Assembly: GCA_907164885.2 (NCBI GenBank)
Contig: OU015496.1
Coordinates: 165,403,941 to 165,467,940 of the forward strand
DNA length: 64,000 bases
Source of the DNA: Dolomedes plantarius
Lineage: Eukaryota > Arthropoda > Arachnida > Araneae > Dolomedidae
Direction: 5' to 3'
Part shown: one piece after another, positions 1-11,240 of the stretch
Layout: each line of letters starts with the position of its first letter
Position numbering within the stretch: the first letter of the stretch is position 1
The notes under the pieces: model-generated
Database searches by the model: none
The model's input: the letters and a program-made list of their open reading frames with translations, nothing else
Told to the model about the DNA's origin: nothing
Program-made: the position numbers and the translations under genes

Positions 1-83
1 TTCTATAAGACTGAGAACAACTACCCCTAGACACCGACCGAAGTCTCTACAAAAAGTGGTGACTCGCCCGAGATCGAGTTCCT

Positions 84-86
<3 letters not shown>
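1..86 (+). mobile_element. 3' end of an LTR (partial, window edge)
   Basis: These 86 bases align with the last 86 bases of the two complete LTRs at 4755-5306 and 7383-7934, with scattered substitutions, and end in the same CCTACA. It is a third, more diverged LTR of the same family, cut by the window start. It cannot be told whether it is a solo LTR or the 3' end of a full element. A CA/TA microsatellite follows directly. Confidence 0.85.

Positions 87-131
<45 letters not shown>
87..131. repeat. (CA)n(TA)n microsatellite
   Basis: Alternating CA then TA dinucleotides directly after the LTR end. Presumed insertion site of the LTR element. Confidence 0.9.
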
Positions 132-2663
132 GGGTATATGCATACGTATGTGTCTTGCTATGCTTCAAAGTTTACGATGAATGCACACTTTTATGATTAT
201 CCTCAAGGCAATTTATGGTCTAATAAGTCACATTTTATTTTTATTCACTCATGAATATCCTTTCACTATATTTGTGTTATCCTGTCCTACCTCCCGATAA
301 GATCCTTTTTATCTGGATGCTGCTGAGGTTGCTGAGTGCTTTACGCTTTGTAACATTACCATGAAGACTGCGTGGGGTTCCTGTTCCACTCTCCGGCATG
401 ATATCTGATCGTTTCTACCGGCAATTCTTTGTGTTGTGCATTTCACTGTCCGCTGTACAATTCGGAGTCATTGTAGCCTTACAATGACTTTAATGTAAAG
501 CGAAAGATTCGAGCAAATCAATGAGCAATTCAGTTTTATCGGATATCGCTTGTCCCAGATGTTTGAGTTAATGCAATGTACAATACAGGAATGTTCCACC
601 CAGTGTCACATGTGCATATTTAATTTAATCGATAAGCGAAAAGTACCAAGAAAAAACCTTGAGATTTGCAAGGAACTCCTCTTTTTTCTTGTTTTATATT
701 TTTACTCGATATTTTTTTCATAAAACCACCAAACGGGTTCAATGTACTATTTAACAATGTACTATTCTACAATGGCAACGAATAATAATAAAAAAATACT
801 TGTCCACGATTTTCGACATTGTCCTCTCGCCACACGCACGGTTACTGAGTTCTACTCCCAGCTGTTCCGGCTATAAGCGCTCGCTCCACTGACCAGCCTT
901 TTTTCAGTTCACTCAGGTACGACATTTCAAAGCAAGAGACAACGGCTTCTTCACGGAACTACCCAGGGAAACAACGGATAACTTGCGCCCGTTTTCAGTC
1001 CCAGTAGTTCTGGAGCGCTCAGTATGCAGCTCATCTCAGTTACATCAAAATAGTTTCCCTTTTGTGCTTCTTCCAGTATCTATATTATTTTAAATTTTAT
1101 AAAGTTTAATTTATTTATTTAATTTACTTCATCATAAATTTCTTTCCTTAACTCCAGGGGAGGGGGAGGGGTAGAAAACACCGATATTTCTCTGTTAAGC
1201 TATTTACAATTTTGCGCTTTAGAGAATGACAACGTTCTCCCTTAGCTCCGCATGATCGTCACTGCAAACGTGAACCGCCTCATGACGATTTAAGTTGCAT
1301 TATGTCATCGAAATTCGGAAAAAAAATACAGTTTAAGCTTTATTCTTTGCGACTATAAGGTAATTTCCTTTTTTTGTTCGGAGTCTCACTTCTGGTGCAT
1401 TTACTTTGTACTCGTTTCTAGTAGTTTTATAGAGAAAGACAGTCATGAATTTTACGAGAACAGCGCTTTTATACTGCTTATGCACACTCTCGACGTAGGA
1501 ATAACTATCAATAATTTCGATCACAAAAACCACTATGCGCAGTCTGATGACAGAATTTCCCGGGATATGATTTCTGTCACGAATTTAGTACCTGTTGGGA
1601 CAGCATTACGTCGAACGATTCCTATCCTCTGTCATCTTCCGGACGATAAGAGTTGGGCGGAAGATAGCAGTGAACGGTTTGACGCTGTTATGATGCTCGG
1701 ATGCCATCGCATACGTGACATCAGAGTATGCGATAAGAGTTTCTGGACGGACTGAATGAAGCTCAAAAATACAGAAGCGGAGTGAAAACATTTCATTCAT
1801 TTTCCCGCGGTATGTAAAACAGAAATGAACAGCTCGTCCCTTTGGATAAGACGGTATGAAAACAAGCGTTTTATTGGTTCGCGTATCACCATCAGCAACA
1901 AATCTGTTGGGTTTTGTTTTCATATCCAATACATGGCGCTGTCTTGATGTAAACAAGGGGAGCGTCCCACGCTATTGACAACCCGGGAGAGAAAGCGCTT
2001 AGAAATAATTGCCATGATGACCGGCCTGAGTGAAGACATCCCATTAAATGATTTTAATTAATATAAAATAATGCTTAGTGTTTATGCAGATAAACTCGTA
2101 ACATGTTAAAGCCGTGTACCGACTCCAAACCAAGAAAGCGTTGCAATGTTGCTTGTATTTCTTAATACATTCCAGAAGTCTTGAGGTTCTGACTTAGTTT
2201 GCCCGTATGGACGAAATTAGGAATTCCTCCCTTACACACAACATTTGCCAACTGAACAAAAGCCTATTGTAAGGTAATACGCTACTATTTTTTCTCTCGC
2301 AACCAATTTTTTAAGTTTACCTTCCTATCTCCGAAGTCTAGAAGGAAATTCTCCAAAATATTGCGCCCAACTCGTACTCGGAATACAAAAACTGCTAGAA
2401 AAACGTTTGCACGAGGCCGGCTAATTACGCGACTAGTTAATTTGCCAGAGGAGAAGATTTATCAAACCTGTTGGGATAGGCAGGGATACTGACCAGTATT
2501 AATGACAAATACTGAATTCTGCAATTAACGTTTAGTTGATCTACGATTCTCCGACGCGAATAAATGTTTCTCCTTAGAAGTTCAAATTCTCTGTATAGGA
2601 GCCAATCACCTTATCCTGAAGAAAAAAACCCGGTGCCGCTAATTTTACTACGATCACTATAAC
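132..2663. other. no recognised gene or element
   Basis: AT-rich with a slightly more GC-rich patch around 800-1060. Short open frames on both strands near 1480-1956 overlap each other and show no recognisable domain or splice context. Confidence 0.5.
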
Positions 2664-2665
2664 TA

Positions 2666-4080
2666 CACTGCTGGCCACTGTAAATGCAACACCCTGAAGG
2701 AAACATGCAAATAACATGAAATTTACAACATGCATTAGCGGAGGTGAGATATGCAAATGATTATAATTTCAGCGCAGACGCACGTCACGCGCGCCTGTGG
2801 CGCCAAGTCAAAGCGCTATTTAAGGCTTGGAGATTTCGACGATTTCAAGTTCGGCAATTGTGTTTTTCTTGTGGTTTTTTCAAAAAAAAAAAAACGATCA
2901 ATTATGCCTCGTCGAAAACAGCGATCATCTTTTGATCAAGTATCCGAGCTCAACAGAGGAAGGATAGTGGCCTACCGAGATTGTGGATTATCTTTCAGGG
3001 AAATCGGTAGTCTTGTTAGACGAAACCAAACCACTGTCATGCGGATATGTGATCGTTGGATGCAGGAGGGTACGACGGACCGGCGTGTTCGATCGCATCC
3101 ACCTCAGCGCACCACTTCACGTGATGACAGGCAAATTGTGCGCATGGCAGTAACGGATCGCTCAGTCACATCACGAACCATAACACAGCACATGCAGTCT
3201 GTAACGCATCATCCAGTGTCTGCGCGTACCATTCGACGCCGTTTACAGCGGAGTGGTCTGTCCGCAAGACGTCTATTGCTTTGTCTACCCTTGACGCAGA
3301 ACCACAGACGTCTCCGCCGCCAATGGTGCGATGACAGAAGGATGTAGACGGCAGAATGGAATGAAATTGTCTTTACTGACGAGTCACGCTTCTGTCTGCA
3401 ACACCACGATGGTCGCATTCGAGTCTGGAGACACCGTGAAGAGAGGATGCTGAACAGCTGCGTTATGCACCGCCACACTGGTCCTGCACCGGGTATTATG
3501 GTATGGGGCGGTATTGGATATCACTCTCGCACACCTCTAGTACGCATTGCCGGTACTTTAAACAGCCAGCGCTACATCTCCGAGGTGTTGGAGCCAGTTG
3601 TCCTTCCTTACCTTCAGGGCTTGCCCACAGCCATATTTCAATAGGATAATGCGCGACCACACGTGGCACGCATTGTGCAACGGTTCTTCGTCAATCGCCA
3701 GATTGAATTGCTTCCCTGGCCGCCTCGCTCTCCGGATCTTTCGCCGATAGAAAACATGTGGTCCATGGTTGCTCTACAATTGATCCAGATTCCATCCCCA
3801 GCTGCCACAGCAGATCAACTTTGGAAACGTGTGGAAGCCGCTTGGTCTGCTGTACCCCAAGAACTCATCCAAAATCTCTTTGAATCAATGCCGAGGCGTG
3901 TGGCAGCGGTGATCTCCAACAATGGCGGCTACTCTGGCTACTGATTTTGGCAGGAACCACACTTCACAGAAGTCTATAAATTTAATCATTTGATACTTGG
4001 TCAACATGTTATCTACAAAATAAATTTTGTTGTGATATCTCTTGTCTTTCTTGGTGTTGCAATTTGGGTGGCCAGCAGTG
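2666..4080 (+). mobile_element. Tc1-like DNA transposon, DD34E, copy 1
   Basis: The element is bounded by terminal inverted repeats beginning CACTGCTGGCCA. The match extends imperfectly to about 28 bp and includes TGCAACACC. A TA dinucleotide lies on each side (2664-2665, 4081-4082), the Tc1/mariner TSD. It is 1415 bp long with one transposase frame, now stopped twice. A second copy lies inverted at 33691-35100 and a right-end relic at about 22860-22984. The full TIRs mean it could still be moved by a transposase supplied in trans. Confidence 0.95.
2904..3944 (+). pseudogene. Tc1-like transposase (DD34E), two in-frame stops
   Basis: A cut-and-paste transposase acting at the element's own TIRs. 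The frame of 346 codons starts at the ATG at 2904 (MPRRKQR) and ends GGYSGY, about the usual Tc1 length. The N-terminal third is a paired helix-turn-helix DNA-binding region (LSFREIGSLV; ARTIRRRLQ). The catalytic triad is visible as FTDESRF, DNARPH and SPIENMW, with 34 residues between the second D and the E. TAG stops at 3345-3347 and 3642-3644 replace what the sister copy shows as TGG (Trp) and CAG (Gln). There is no frameshift. It is inactive as encoded. Confidence 0.95.
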
Positions 4081-4082
4081 TA

Positions 4083-4666
4083 AGAAAGGGAACGGTACTC
4101 GGTTGTAAATTTTGCCTTGATCACTATAATTAACAAAGACATTTTTTTGGGATAGTACCCTGATCACTGTGAAAACAAATATCGTGAACAGCAACGAGTT
4201 CTTTTCTTCAATATAACGTAGTCTCTATGATAGGCAGATTCTAAATAGAGGATTTGAACTCGGATAAGAAGACATTAAATGGTAGTCTAAATAACAACAT
4301 CAACTAAAAGGTTAATGCAGTATCTTGCTGAGATTTTTGGAACAATATATCTGGTGGGAATTAATAATACTGTAATAACGAGTAAAATATGATTAACTTT
4401 GACCTTTTTTATATCTAATAGAAAGTACTAATAGCGAATTCATTTATAACCGGAAGTACTATAAGACGGACCATGCTAAAGGAAACCATTTCCAAGGTAG
4501 CTTTGTGGCTAACAAACGAACATTTTGTTTGTTTTATTTATTTATTTATTTTTAATATTACTTACTTTGCTTATACAGAGAGGAAAATTTTACACCAGTA
4601 GGTCTACCCCTCTCTCTGGTTTTCCAACCAATGTGAATGCCATTGATATCCTAGATAGACGGTGCG

Positions 4667-4668
<2 letters not shown>
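4083..4668. other. no recognised gene or element
   Basis: AT-rich sequence between the Tc1 copy and the microsatellite that received the LTR element; nothing identifiable. Confidence 0.5.

Positions 4669-4754
<86 letters not shown>
4669..4754. repeat. (TA)n microsatellite, left flank of LTR element
   Basis: About 43 TA units ending directly at the first LTR base. The same repeat resumes right after the 3' LTR, so the element split one TA tract. The two spurious YIYIYI frames here are only the repeat translated. Confidence 0.95.
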
Positions 4755-4757
<3 letters not shown>

Positions 4758-5306
4758 GAATTGTGTTATCCCAGGGCTCCAGCTATGAGCCATATGTCGC
4801 CGTGTACGCTATGCGACGACAGCGCTATTAGGTTTTCAAGAGATGAACGGGGAGAAAAGTATTTGAGAGGAGAGACTGAGATTGGGTCCCGACCTGGTAA
4901 GAAGTGCTGAAAGCAGCAGACGGCTGCGACGGGAGAGACAGTCTCGAAGGGGGCATGACGTTAGCTCCGGACTAGCAGCAGACGGCGGCTTAGTCAATTC
5001 TATCTCGGCAGACGGCCGAATGCTTTAACCCATTTAGATTGTGGAGGCCTGGTGCGGCTTGACGTGTAATTTTATATGTAACGTATCTCTAGATATGTAA
5101 ATAGTTTATATGTGTCAATATATAGTTTGTGTGTTGAAGCAGTGACTCTGTCTTCAATTGAGTACTGTATTACTCTGAGTGTAAGAGAGTCTAGTTCCGC
5201 CGTGCAGTAAGCGGAAAGGTTTCTATAAGACTGAGAATAACAACCCCTAGACACCGACCACAGTTTCTAGTATAAGTGGGGACTCGCAGGAAACCGAGTT
5301 CCTACA
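4755..5306 (+). repeat. 5' LTR
   Basis: 552 bp with TG...CA ends, nearly identical to 7383-7934. It contains a CAGCAGACGGC motif at least twice (near 4913 and 4975) and a TATA-rich stretch around 5070-5125 that could hold the promoter; the start site is not resolved. Confidence 0.95.
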
Positions 5307-5311
5307 AATAG

Positions 5312-5433
5312 TGGGCGCCCGGCCCGGGATCGGATCAAAATTGTACAAAAGTGAAAGGCCCGGATCGGATCAAAATTCTACAAAAGTGAAAGATCGGGAT
5401 CGGATATAGATTCTACTAAAAGTGTGAAGAAGG
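5312..5433 (+). promoter_or_regulatory. primer binding site and leader repeats
   Basis: Five bases after the 5' LTR comes TGGGCGCCCGG, of the TGG-initiated form expected for pairing to a tRNA 3' end; the tRNA was not identified. Next come about three imperfect tandem units of roughly 35 bp, each with CGGATCGGAT and AAAAGTG (5325-5430). This could be the packaging/leader region of the RNA; that role is inference. Confidence 0.55.
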
Positions 5434-5667
5434 AAGTGACGACCAAGTGCGGTGAGTGACACCCATGGAAGCGACGTTGTGGAGTTTAAAGTGTTTTGAA
5501 CGCGAGTGACAAACTTGTGAAAGTGAAGTGCCATCGAACGGTATGAACTGTTAAGTGAGAGAATTGTGACATTTGCGCAATTTAAGATTGCGAAACAGAG
5601 TTGAAATTGTGCCCCGGATTGAACGGATAAAACATAGAATCTGACGTAAGTGGAAAAAAATTCTGAG

Positions 5668-7144
5668 ATGGCGTATCTGGAGCATGCCAGAATGATAGAC
5701 CTAGTGACTCTAGTCCACGAGCTGGGCCTAGAGGTCCCGGATAAACCAGAAGTTGAGCAATTAATCGCCCTGATTAAAACATCGGATTGTGACGATGTTT
5801 ACATTGAGAATCTGCTTATTTCGGTTGTGGAAGAGGAAAGAGCGAGACAAAATGGCAGCCGAAGAGATGGAGTTTCAACGAAAGATGGCTGAGATTGAAC
5901 GCGAATTGGAAAAAATAAGATTAGTACGACAGTTAGAGCCAAAAACAAACTCGGATAGTGTGTCTGTACTCAGTATGGACAAAGTGTCAGATAATTATTT
6001 GTGCAGCCAAGAGAGATATTTTCGTGTATCTGATGTTGTTTTCACGAGTGTGATTCAAGAAAGTGAGCCCGAAATTCGCCCAAGCCAGCAGCGGGAATAT
6101 GTGAATCCCATAACCTTATCTCACTTTAGAGAGAACGGAGAATTGCTTTCTTCGAAGTTCAGTGAACTTTCAACACCCACTCCCAGAGAAAATAGCGATA
6201 GCCTGCTGAAATTTGAAACCAGAACGAAGGGTGCAGAGGCTCCCCCAAAATTTGAAGGCAATAAAGCGGAAGGGGGCGGAATGACCGCAACCACTACGAG
6301 ACTCATAAAGCTGTCATCCAATTTCACCGGCATTGCGACAGAGGAGAAAAGGCTTGCACATTTGCTAGTGCCTGCTATGAAAGAGGTTATTGAACTTACG
6401 ACACAACCCCGAGTGTCTCAGGGAGCGGAAAAGATTCCTTTAGCGGGAAACGATAGTCCCTATGTTTTGAAAACTGAGAAGGAAGAAAAAAGTGATTCTT
6501 GTGAGCCACGATGTGACCGTAGCGCAATGGCAAAAGATTTTGAATTGCCACTAAATTTTAGTGGAAGAGTGATTCATAAAGAATGGAAACGCCGTAGTGA
6601 AAAAGCTACAGTATTAGAAATGCAAGGAACTTTGAGTGACGGATCTTCGGAAATGGTAGTGAAATTTTGCTCTGAGTCTGCAAAATGCGTCCCAGACTCG
6701 AAAGTGTTGAACCGATATACTCAACAGTACAAAATTTTCATCGTTATCATACTTCAAAGTTCTTCAGATTTTGGTAACCCACCTGTAAAGGAGTGTTCAG
6801 CTTGTGATCGTGAAGTATGTGGGAAGAAAGTGCCATCAGTTGTGTTTGGTGATCAAATGTATTTGGTATCAAGTGTTGGATGTCAAGTGTGTTTAGTGAT
6901 AGTCAAGTCCAAGTGTACCCCAATTAAGTGTCGTAAAGGAAGATATGGCATTCAAGTGTTTTGTTTGGCCCTAATGGTAGCCCTAAGTGTCACCGATATA
7001 CGAAAGACGAAGTGTTTTGTTTGTGAGTGCATGTTTAATAGTGCTATGATTCAAGTGACAAGGTACGCATTTAAACACAAACTTGGTGTGACAGAGTGTT
7101 TCATTGGTGTTTTGAACAAGTTAAGTGTTATGGTTAGAGACTAA
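5668..7144 (+). pseudogene. gag-like frame of the LTR element, frameshifted
   Basis: An ATG at 5668 (MAYLEHARM) opens a frame that looks like the helical N-terminal domain of arthropod gypsy-type Gag: LVTLVHELGL, then an acidic linker. That frame runs out at 5892. The continuation, with a charged coiled-coil-like stretch (FQRKMAEIERELEKIR), lies in the next frame from about 5850, so one indel separates the parts. Residues after about 6530 are poor in protein-like features and overlap a zone rich in AAGTG motifs, so the last 200 codons may be fortuitous. No CCHC zinc knuckle is seen. Confidence 0.6.
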
Positions 7145-7382
7145 TTGTGCATCGTAATTTAAACGTGGTGTACCTGTGTTTTTTGTATAAGTATTACAGT
7201 GAACTGTAGTCCACTGGCTCCGACTAGACTTTCAGAAAAGAGCCATGACCGACTGTAAACAATGCATTAACTTTCTTTTTATTTCATTGTTTTGTTTCGT
7301 TTGTGCTATTCTGTGTGCTAATCTGATGATGACGAGGCATAACGCTGCCGAGGACGTCAGCATAGTCAGGACAGCCGAGTTA

Positions 7383-7930
7383 TGGGAATTGTGTTATCCC
7401 AGGGCTCCAGCTATGAGCCATATGTCGCCGTGTACGCTATGCGACGACAGCGCTATTAGGTTTTCAAGAGATGAACGGGGAGAAAAGTATTTGAGAGGAG
7501 AGACTGAGATTGGGTCCCGACCTGGTAAGAGGTGCTGAAAGCAGCAGACGGCTGCGACGGGAGAGACAGTCTCGAAGGGGGCATGACGTTAGCTCCGGAC
7601 TAGCAGCAGACGGCGGCTTAGTCAATTCTATCTCGGCAGACGGCCGAATGCTTTAACCCATTTAGATTGTGGAGGCCTGGTGCGGCTTGACGTGTAATTT
7701 TATATGTAACGTATCTCTAGATATGTAAATAGTTTATATGTGTCAATATATAGTTTGTGTGTTGAAGCAGTGACTCTGTCTTCAATTGAGTACTGTATTA
7801 CTCTGAGTGTAAGAGAGTCTAGTTCCGCCGTGCAGTAAGCGGAAAGGTTTCTATAAGACTGAGAATAACAACCCCTAGACACCGACCACAGTTTCTAGTA
7901 TAAGTGGGGAATCGCAGGAAACCGAGTTCC

Positions 7931-7934
<4 letters not shown>
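7383..7934 (+). repeat. 3' LTR
   Basis: Near-identical to the 5' LTR. The sequence just before it, ending CCGAGTTA, has no obvious polypurine tract. Confidence 0.95.

Positions 7935-7976
<42 letters not shown>
7934..7976. repeat. (TA)n microsatellite, right flank of LTR element
   Basis: Continuation of the TA tract at 4669-4754. Confidence 0.9.
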
Positions 7977-7977
<1 letters not shown>

Positions 7978-8369
7978 TTTAGTTCTAAGCTTAAATCGCG
8001 CAACTAAGTTTAGTTGTCATTGAACTTAGTCATTAACCATCTTGCCACTAACCCCTGGTTATTTACAAGTCAGAACCGCTTCATTAGGTCGAATAAGATG
8101 TCCTTATTTGTTCTACATTTACAACGTCTCTGGGGAATCAGAATGTACGCACTAACTCTATAAGAGGATCGTTTGATAAGGTCATGCAAAAATAATGAAA
8201 ACGACGGGTTTTTTCCCTTAAGTTTTTATTTATATTTCTAGATAATCTCCCGTCGATACATTTGATTTAACGATTTTAAAGTTTTTTCATTCACTCCATA
8301 AAGTGAGATTTGTCCAACTCTCCAAATTAAGCGATTGTTTCTCTAATCACTTCATCTTTTTATGAAAAT
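7977..8369. other. no recognised gene or element
   Basis: AT-rich DNA between the LTR insertion and a Helitron-like element. Confidence 0.5.
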
Positions 8370-8509
8370 ACTAGCTGAAAACCCGCGCTTCGCTACGGAG
8401 TACATTCAAATTAAATACAACGGTCAATATATGCAATTAATGCCAAAAAAAAATAAATATATATATTTATAATAAATGCGACGATCAATGTATACAATTG
8501 ATGTAAAAA

Positions 8510-8573
<64 letters not shown>

Positions 8574-9027
8574 GCATTAGAAAGATAAAAAATATTTTTT
8601 TTGTCTATTTAGTTGTTATGCACGTGACGATAAATTTATTTAAAGTACCAGAAAAAGAAATCACGTGATCAGCATTTAATAAATTAAATTATAAAAATGA
8701 ATCTTTAAAAATTCACCAAAAATCAGAAAATCCAGGTAAAGGTTCGAAAATGATTCCATTTTAAAGGAATTTTTATGATCTTTCCCGTGATATAAATTTT
8801 ATAACCTTCAAATTATTATTTTAAATGCAAACTTAAAAAAAGTTACAAAAACAGCTTAATTTAATTTCAAAAAATCTAAGAATTTTTCAAAAATCTTTCT
8901 TAATGCACCCCTACACCATAAGAAGAATCACCATGCAAAATTTGAGCCCTTTAGATCCAGCGGTTTGGTCTGTGCGTTGTATGTCAGTGAGTCAGTGAGT
9001 CAGTTACGGAACTGTTTTATATAAGAT
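8370..9027 (-). mobile_element. Helitron-like non-autonomous element, family B
   Basis: Read on the minus strand, it begins near 9027 with a TTATATAAAACAGTTCCG-type 5' end and finishes CTTCGC...TTTTCAGCTAGT at 8370. A short CCG/CGG hairpin (TCCGTAGCGAAGCGCGG) sits about 10 bases before the terminal CTAG. No TIR or TSD was found, as expected for Helitrons. Further copies lie at 18355-19089, within 23158-25011, and at 46745-47512. An internal TA tract occupies 8518-8571. There is no coding capacity. The Helitron assignment rests on end structure only. Confidence 0.7.
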
Positions 9028-9035
9028 TTTACCTG

Positions 9036-9480
9036 ACAGATTTGGGATGGACCAAGTTGTAGTCCCAAGGTGCCAAATCTGAAAAAAAAACAGGATGAGG
9101 AAAAATTTTAGAGTGTAATTCTAACAGTTTTGCCGCCGCAATGCAGATGAATGAGCCGGAGCACTGTCATGATGGAAAAGATTATCTTTTGTTTTTCGCT
9201 ATATGTGGCTTTTTGTCTTAATTTTAATATTTAAAAAATGTAGGAAAGATGCATAGTAATCTCCGATGATTCTTTTGCCCTTTTCCAAGAAGTCAATATA
9301 ATACCATGGGCATCCCAAAAACACAATGACCATCACCTTTCCTGCTGACGGAAGCGTTTTCGTTTTCTTTGGTGCAGGTTCAGCTATTTCAACCCGCCAG
9401 TTTGATTGGTCTTTCGTTTCTGGCCGGTATGTATCGTAGAATCTGTGACCCTACATGAGTTGTACAGCGTGCCTAGAGTT
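9036..9480 (-). pseudogene. mariner-type transposase relic (C-terminal part)
   Basis: Minus-strand reading in shifting frames gives blocks typical of mariner transposase: YRPETKDQSNW, EPAPKKTKTLPSAGKVM, FLEKGKRIIGDYYA, then FHHDSAPAHSS with the second catalytic D, and a block ending DLAPWDYNL with the third D of the DD34D type. Several frameshifts and stops separate the blocks. The C-terminal end and TIR are missing; the Helitron-like element at 8370-9027 begins right there, so it may have removed or displaced the end. No 5' TIR was recognised beyond 9480. Confidence 0.75.
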
Positions 9481-9499
9481 CCACTCTACGGTGGATTGG

Positions 9500-10120
9500 A
9501 ACTCACCATACATGATCACAAATTCACTTCCGTTGTGTGCGTGTGTGTGTTTCTTCGTTATAAGGGTACACAAAGGACCATCTTACAAGAGGCTTGAGGA
9601 AGAAATTGAGAACCTTATAAGCTTGACATGTTTCAGAGCTCTTCGACTTCCATCCGTTAATTTTAGTTGTCTACCGGCTATTCTTTTATAGCTGTGATAT
9701 TTTCACGTTTACATTTAGCAAATATATCCAATAGAACAATGTGCCTTTCATATTACATACGTCAGCGTCACTGTAACTTGTATCGAGAAACCTCAAATCA
9801 ATCGCAAAGCTATCATAACCATTTTCTCTAGAAATCCGTCCGCTCATATCTCGCGTTTGCGTCCCGTCCCCTATTGAAGCTTGCTCTGAATCAGTGCCCG
9901 CTAAATGCTTCTTAAATCCCTGCTAAGTACTGACCACGCGACCAAGTTGTTTTTCCTTACAAAACCTTTGTAAGGCAAAACAACTGTATCCTTGTAAACC
10001 TTTTAAGTCAGCGTATCGGGCAGCTGGATGCTGGATGTTTCCCAGAATGGCTCACTGATCTTGTCTAAAGTACACGTAAGCAAAGCAAGGCAAGACAATC
10101 TTTAGCTTATTGGAACATCA
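9500..10120. other. no recognised gene or element
   Basis: The first part may be more of the mariner N-terminal half, too decayed to align by eye. The rest shows nothing recognisable. Confidence 0.4.
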
Positions 10121-10146
10121 GTATTTATATTGTCACATGAACCTCC

Positions 10147-10297
10147 CATCGAAAAAGAGCGAGTGGGGTGGAGTGGCAACTTTACGGGGCAAACTTCTGT
10201 TGGGGCCCCAAGAAATCTGATTAATCGAATATTTTTTTTTAATTTTTTTTTTTTATTTATTTTTTTTTTAAATTTATTTATTTATTTTATTTTATTT

Positions 10298-10328
<31 letters not shown>

Positions 10329-10540
10329 ATTTATTTATTTATTTATTATTTTTTTTTTTTTTTGGGGGGGGGGCTTTTTTCAGGAGATTATTTTGAATTT
10401 TGAAGTACGGTACAAGTTTCAGACTTTTCTTTCGGAGGAAATCTAATAAATAACTTTAAAAATTGTTGAGGGACCCCTCCGGCCATTGGGGGCCTGGGGC
10501 AAAGTGCCCCAGTTGCCCCCCTCTTTGGGCAGCTCTCGCA
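10147..10540. mobile_element. possible fold-back MITE with T-rich core
   Basis: The left part (GGGGTGGAGTGGCAAC...GGGGCAAA) resembles the reverse complement of the right part (TTTGCCCCAGG; GGGGGGCAACTGGGGC). The core at about 10230-10375 is a (TTTA/TTTTA)n tract passing into a T run then a G run. TSDs could not be defined, so the ends are approximate. Confidence 0.35.
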
Positions 10541-10554
10541 ACAAGAACCAGGAA

Positions 10555-11100
10555 GTTCAAAGCTTAAAAATTTTAGTGAAAACGATTAATGTGAAAGAGA
10601 GAAATAGAAATTAAGCTTGAATTCAAAAACCATTCGCTGACCAGCTTGCGCCTATCAGAAATCAGTTTCTAAAGTTACTTGTAAACCCCCAAGATTTACA
10701 TCAGATCCGTAAATAAAAATGATGACTTGCCATGCCTTAACAAATAAACGTTCAATTAAAAGAATGCATAAGAGAAATGATCAATTTAAAAGGTTATTTT
10801 GAAAAGTCAGGAAGATAACTCAAACATAGAGAGAGTTTAAACCAGGAATGTAGACCAGAGGCGGAGCCAGGAAGTGCGTGTGCAGGTTCCCTCACAAGCC
10901 AGAGAAAAACAGAAATTTACCGCCATTCCAAAGAACGTCCGACTGACCAGCTTGGGTCAAACAGAACGCAGTGTATACTTGAAGTTACCTCTAAATACTC
11001 AAGACGTAGTTACATCAAAATCCGTGAAAAAAAATTATATCTTTCCTATGCCATAACTCCTAAATTCAGAGTAGGTATAAGAGAAAAGATCAGTTTAGGA
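10555..11100. repeat. diverged tandem duplication, about 250-300 bp units
   Basis: 10555-10800 and 10868-11100 share, in the same order, CCAGGAAGT, CTGACCAGCTTG, CAGAA..CAG, GAAGTTAC/AAGTTACTTG, AAGA...TACATCA, TGCCAT/AA and AAGAGAAA-GATCA. They are two old copies of one sequence of unknown nature. Confidence 0.5.
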
Positions 11101-11164
11101 ATCTCATCAAAGTCGGCGAGGCAACTGAAACACAAGAGCAGACAGCTCGAAACTGCAGGTAGAC

Positions 11165-11240
11165 ACACTAGAAATCGAACCAGGGACAGCGTTCGACAAA
11201 CTTATGAAATTTATCCTTTGACCACTCGTCCATCGTTCAA
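11165..11240 (-). repeat. tRNA-like (SINE head or tRNA pseudogene)
   Basis: On the minus strand a box A-like TGGACGAGTGG is followed about 50 bases later by a box B-like GGTTCGATTTC, the internal RNA polymerase III promoter pattern of tRNAs. The acceptor stem does not pair convincingly, so a SINE or pseudo-tRNA is more likely than a functional tRNA gene. Confidence 0.5.

Larger units (their letters stand above)
4755..7934 (+). mobile_element. LTR retrotransposon lacking pol, inserted in (TA)n
   Basis: Two direct LTRs of 552 bp begin TGGGAATTGTG and end CCTACA. By eye they differ at about two positions (4903 region A/G; C/A in the GACTCGC tail), so insertion was recent. The internal part is only about 2.08 kb and holds a gag-like frame. 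No reverse transcriptase, RNase H, integrase or protease motif is seen, so the element is non-autonomous and must use enzymes from a relative. Its gypsy-like class is inferred from the 5' domain of the gag-like protein and the TGG-type primer site. The exact TSD is hidden because both flanks are TA repeats. No clear polypurine tract precedes the 3' LTR. Confidence 0.9.

Noticed and set aside
872..909. TATAAG about 34 bases before an arthropod-type initiator TCAGTT
   Set aside because: No gene or transcript signal downstream; short motifs occur by chance.
1480..1956. Overlapping short frames on both strands
   Set aside because: No domain, no splice or promoter context; lengths compatible with chance.
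4525..4910. Open frames rich in alternating I and Y (also at 16747-16978, 36691-37095, 41596-41853)
   Set aside because: They are TA microsatellites translated; no coding signal.
6530..7144. C-terminal Gag domain with zinc knuckle
   Set aside because: The Cys residues come from repeated AAGTGT motifs and do not form a CCHC pattern.
7245..7538. 97-codon frame entering the 3' LTR
   Set aside because: Short, hydrophobic start then LTR sequence; no envelope-like or known domain.
10130..10396. 88-codon frame
   Set aside because: Mostly Phe/Leu/Ile from a TTTA tract inside a probable MITE.
11165..11240. Functional tRNA gene (also at 21124, 28195, 50320)
   Set aside because: Box A and B are present but acceptor stems do not pair and two copies share a SINE body.
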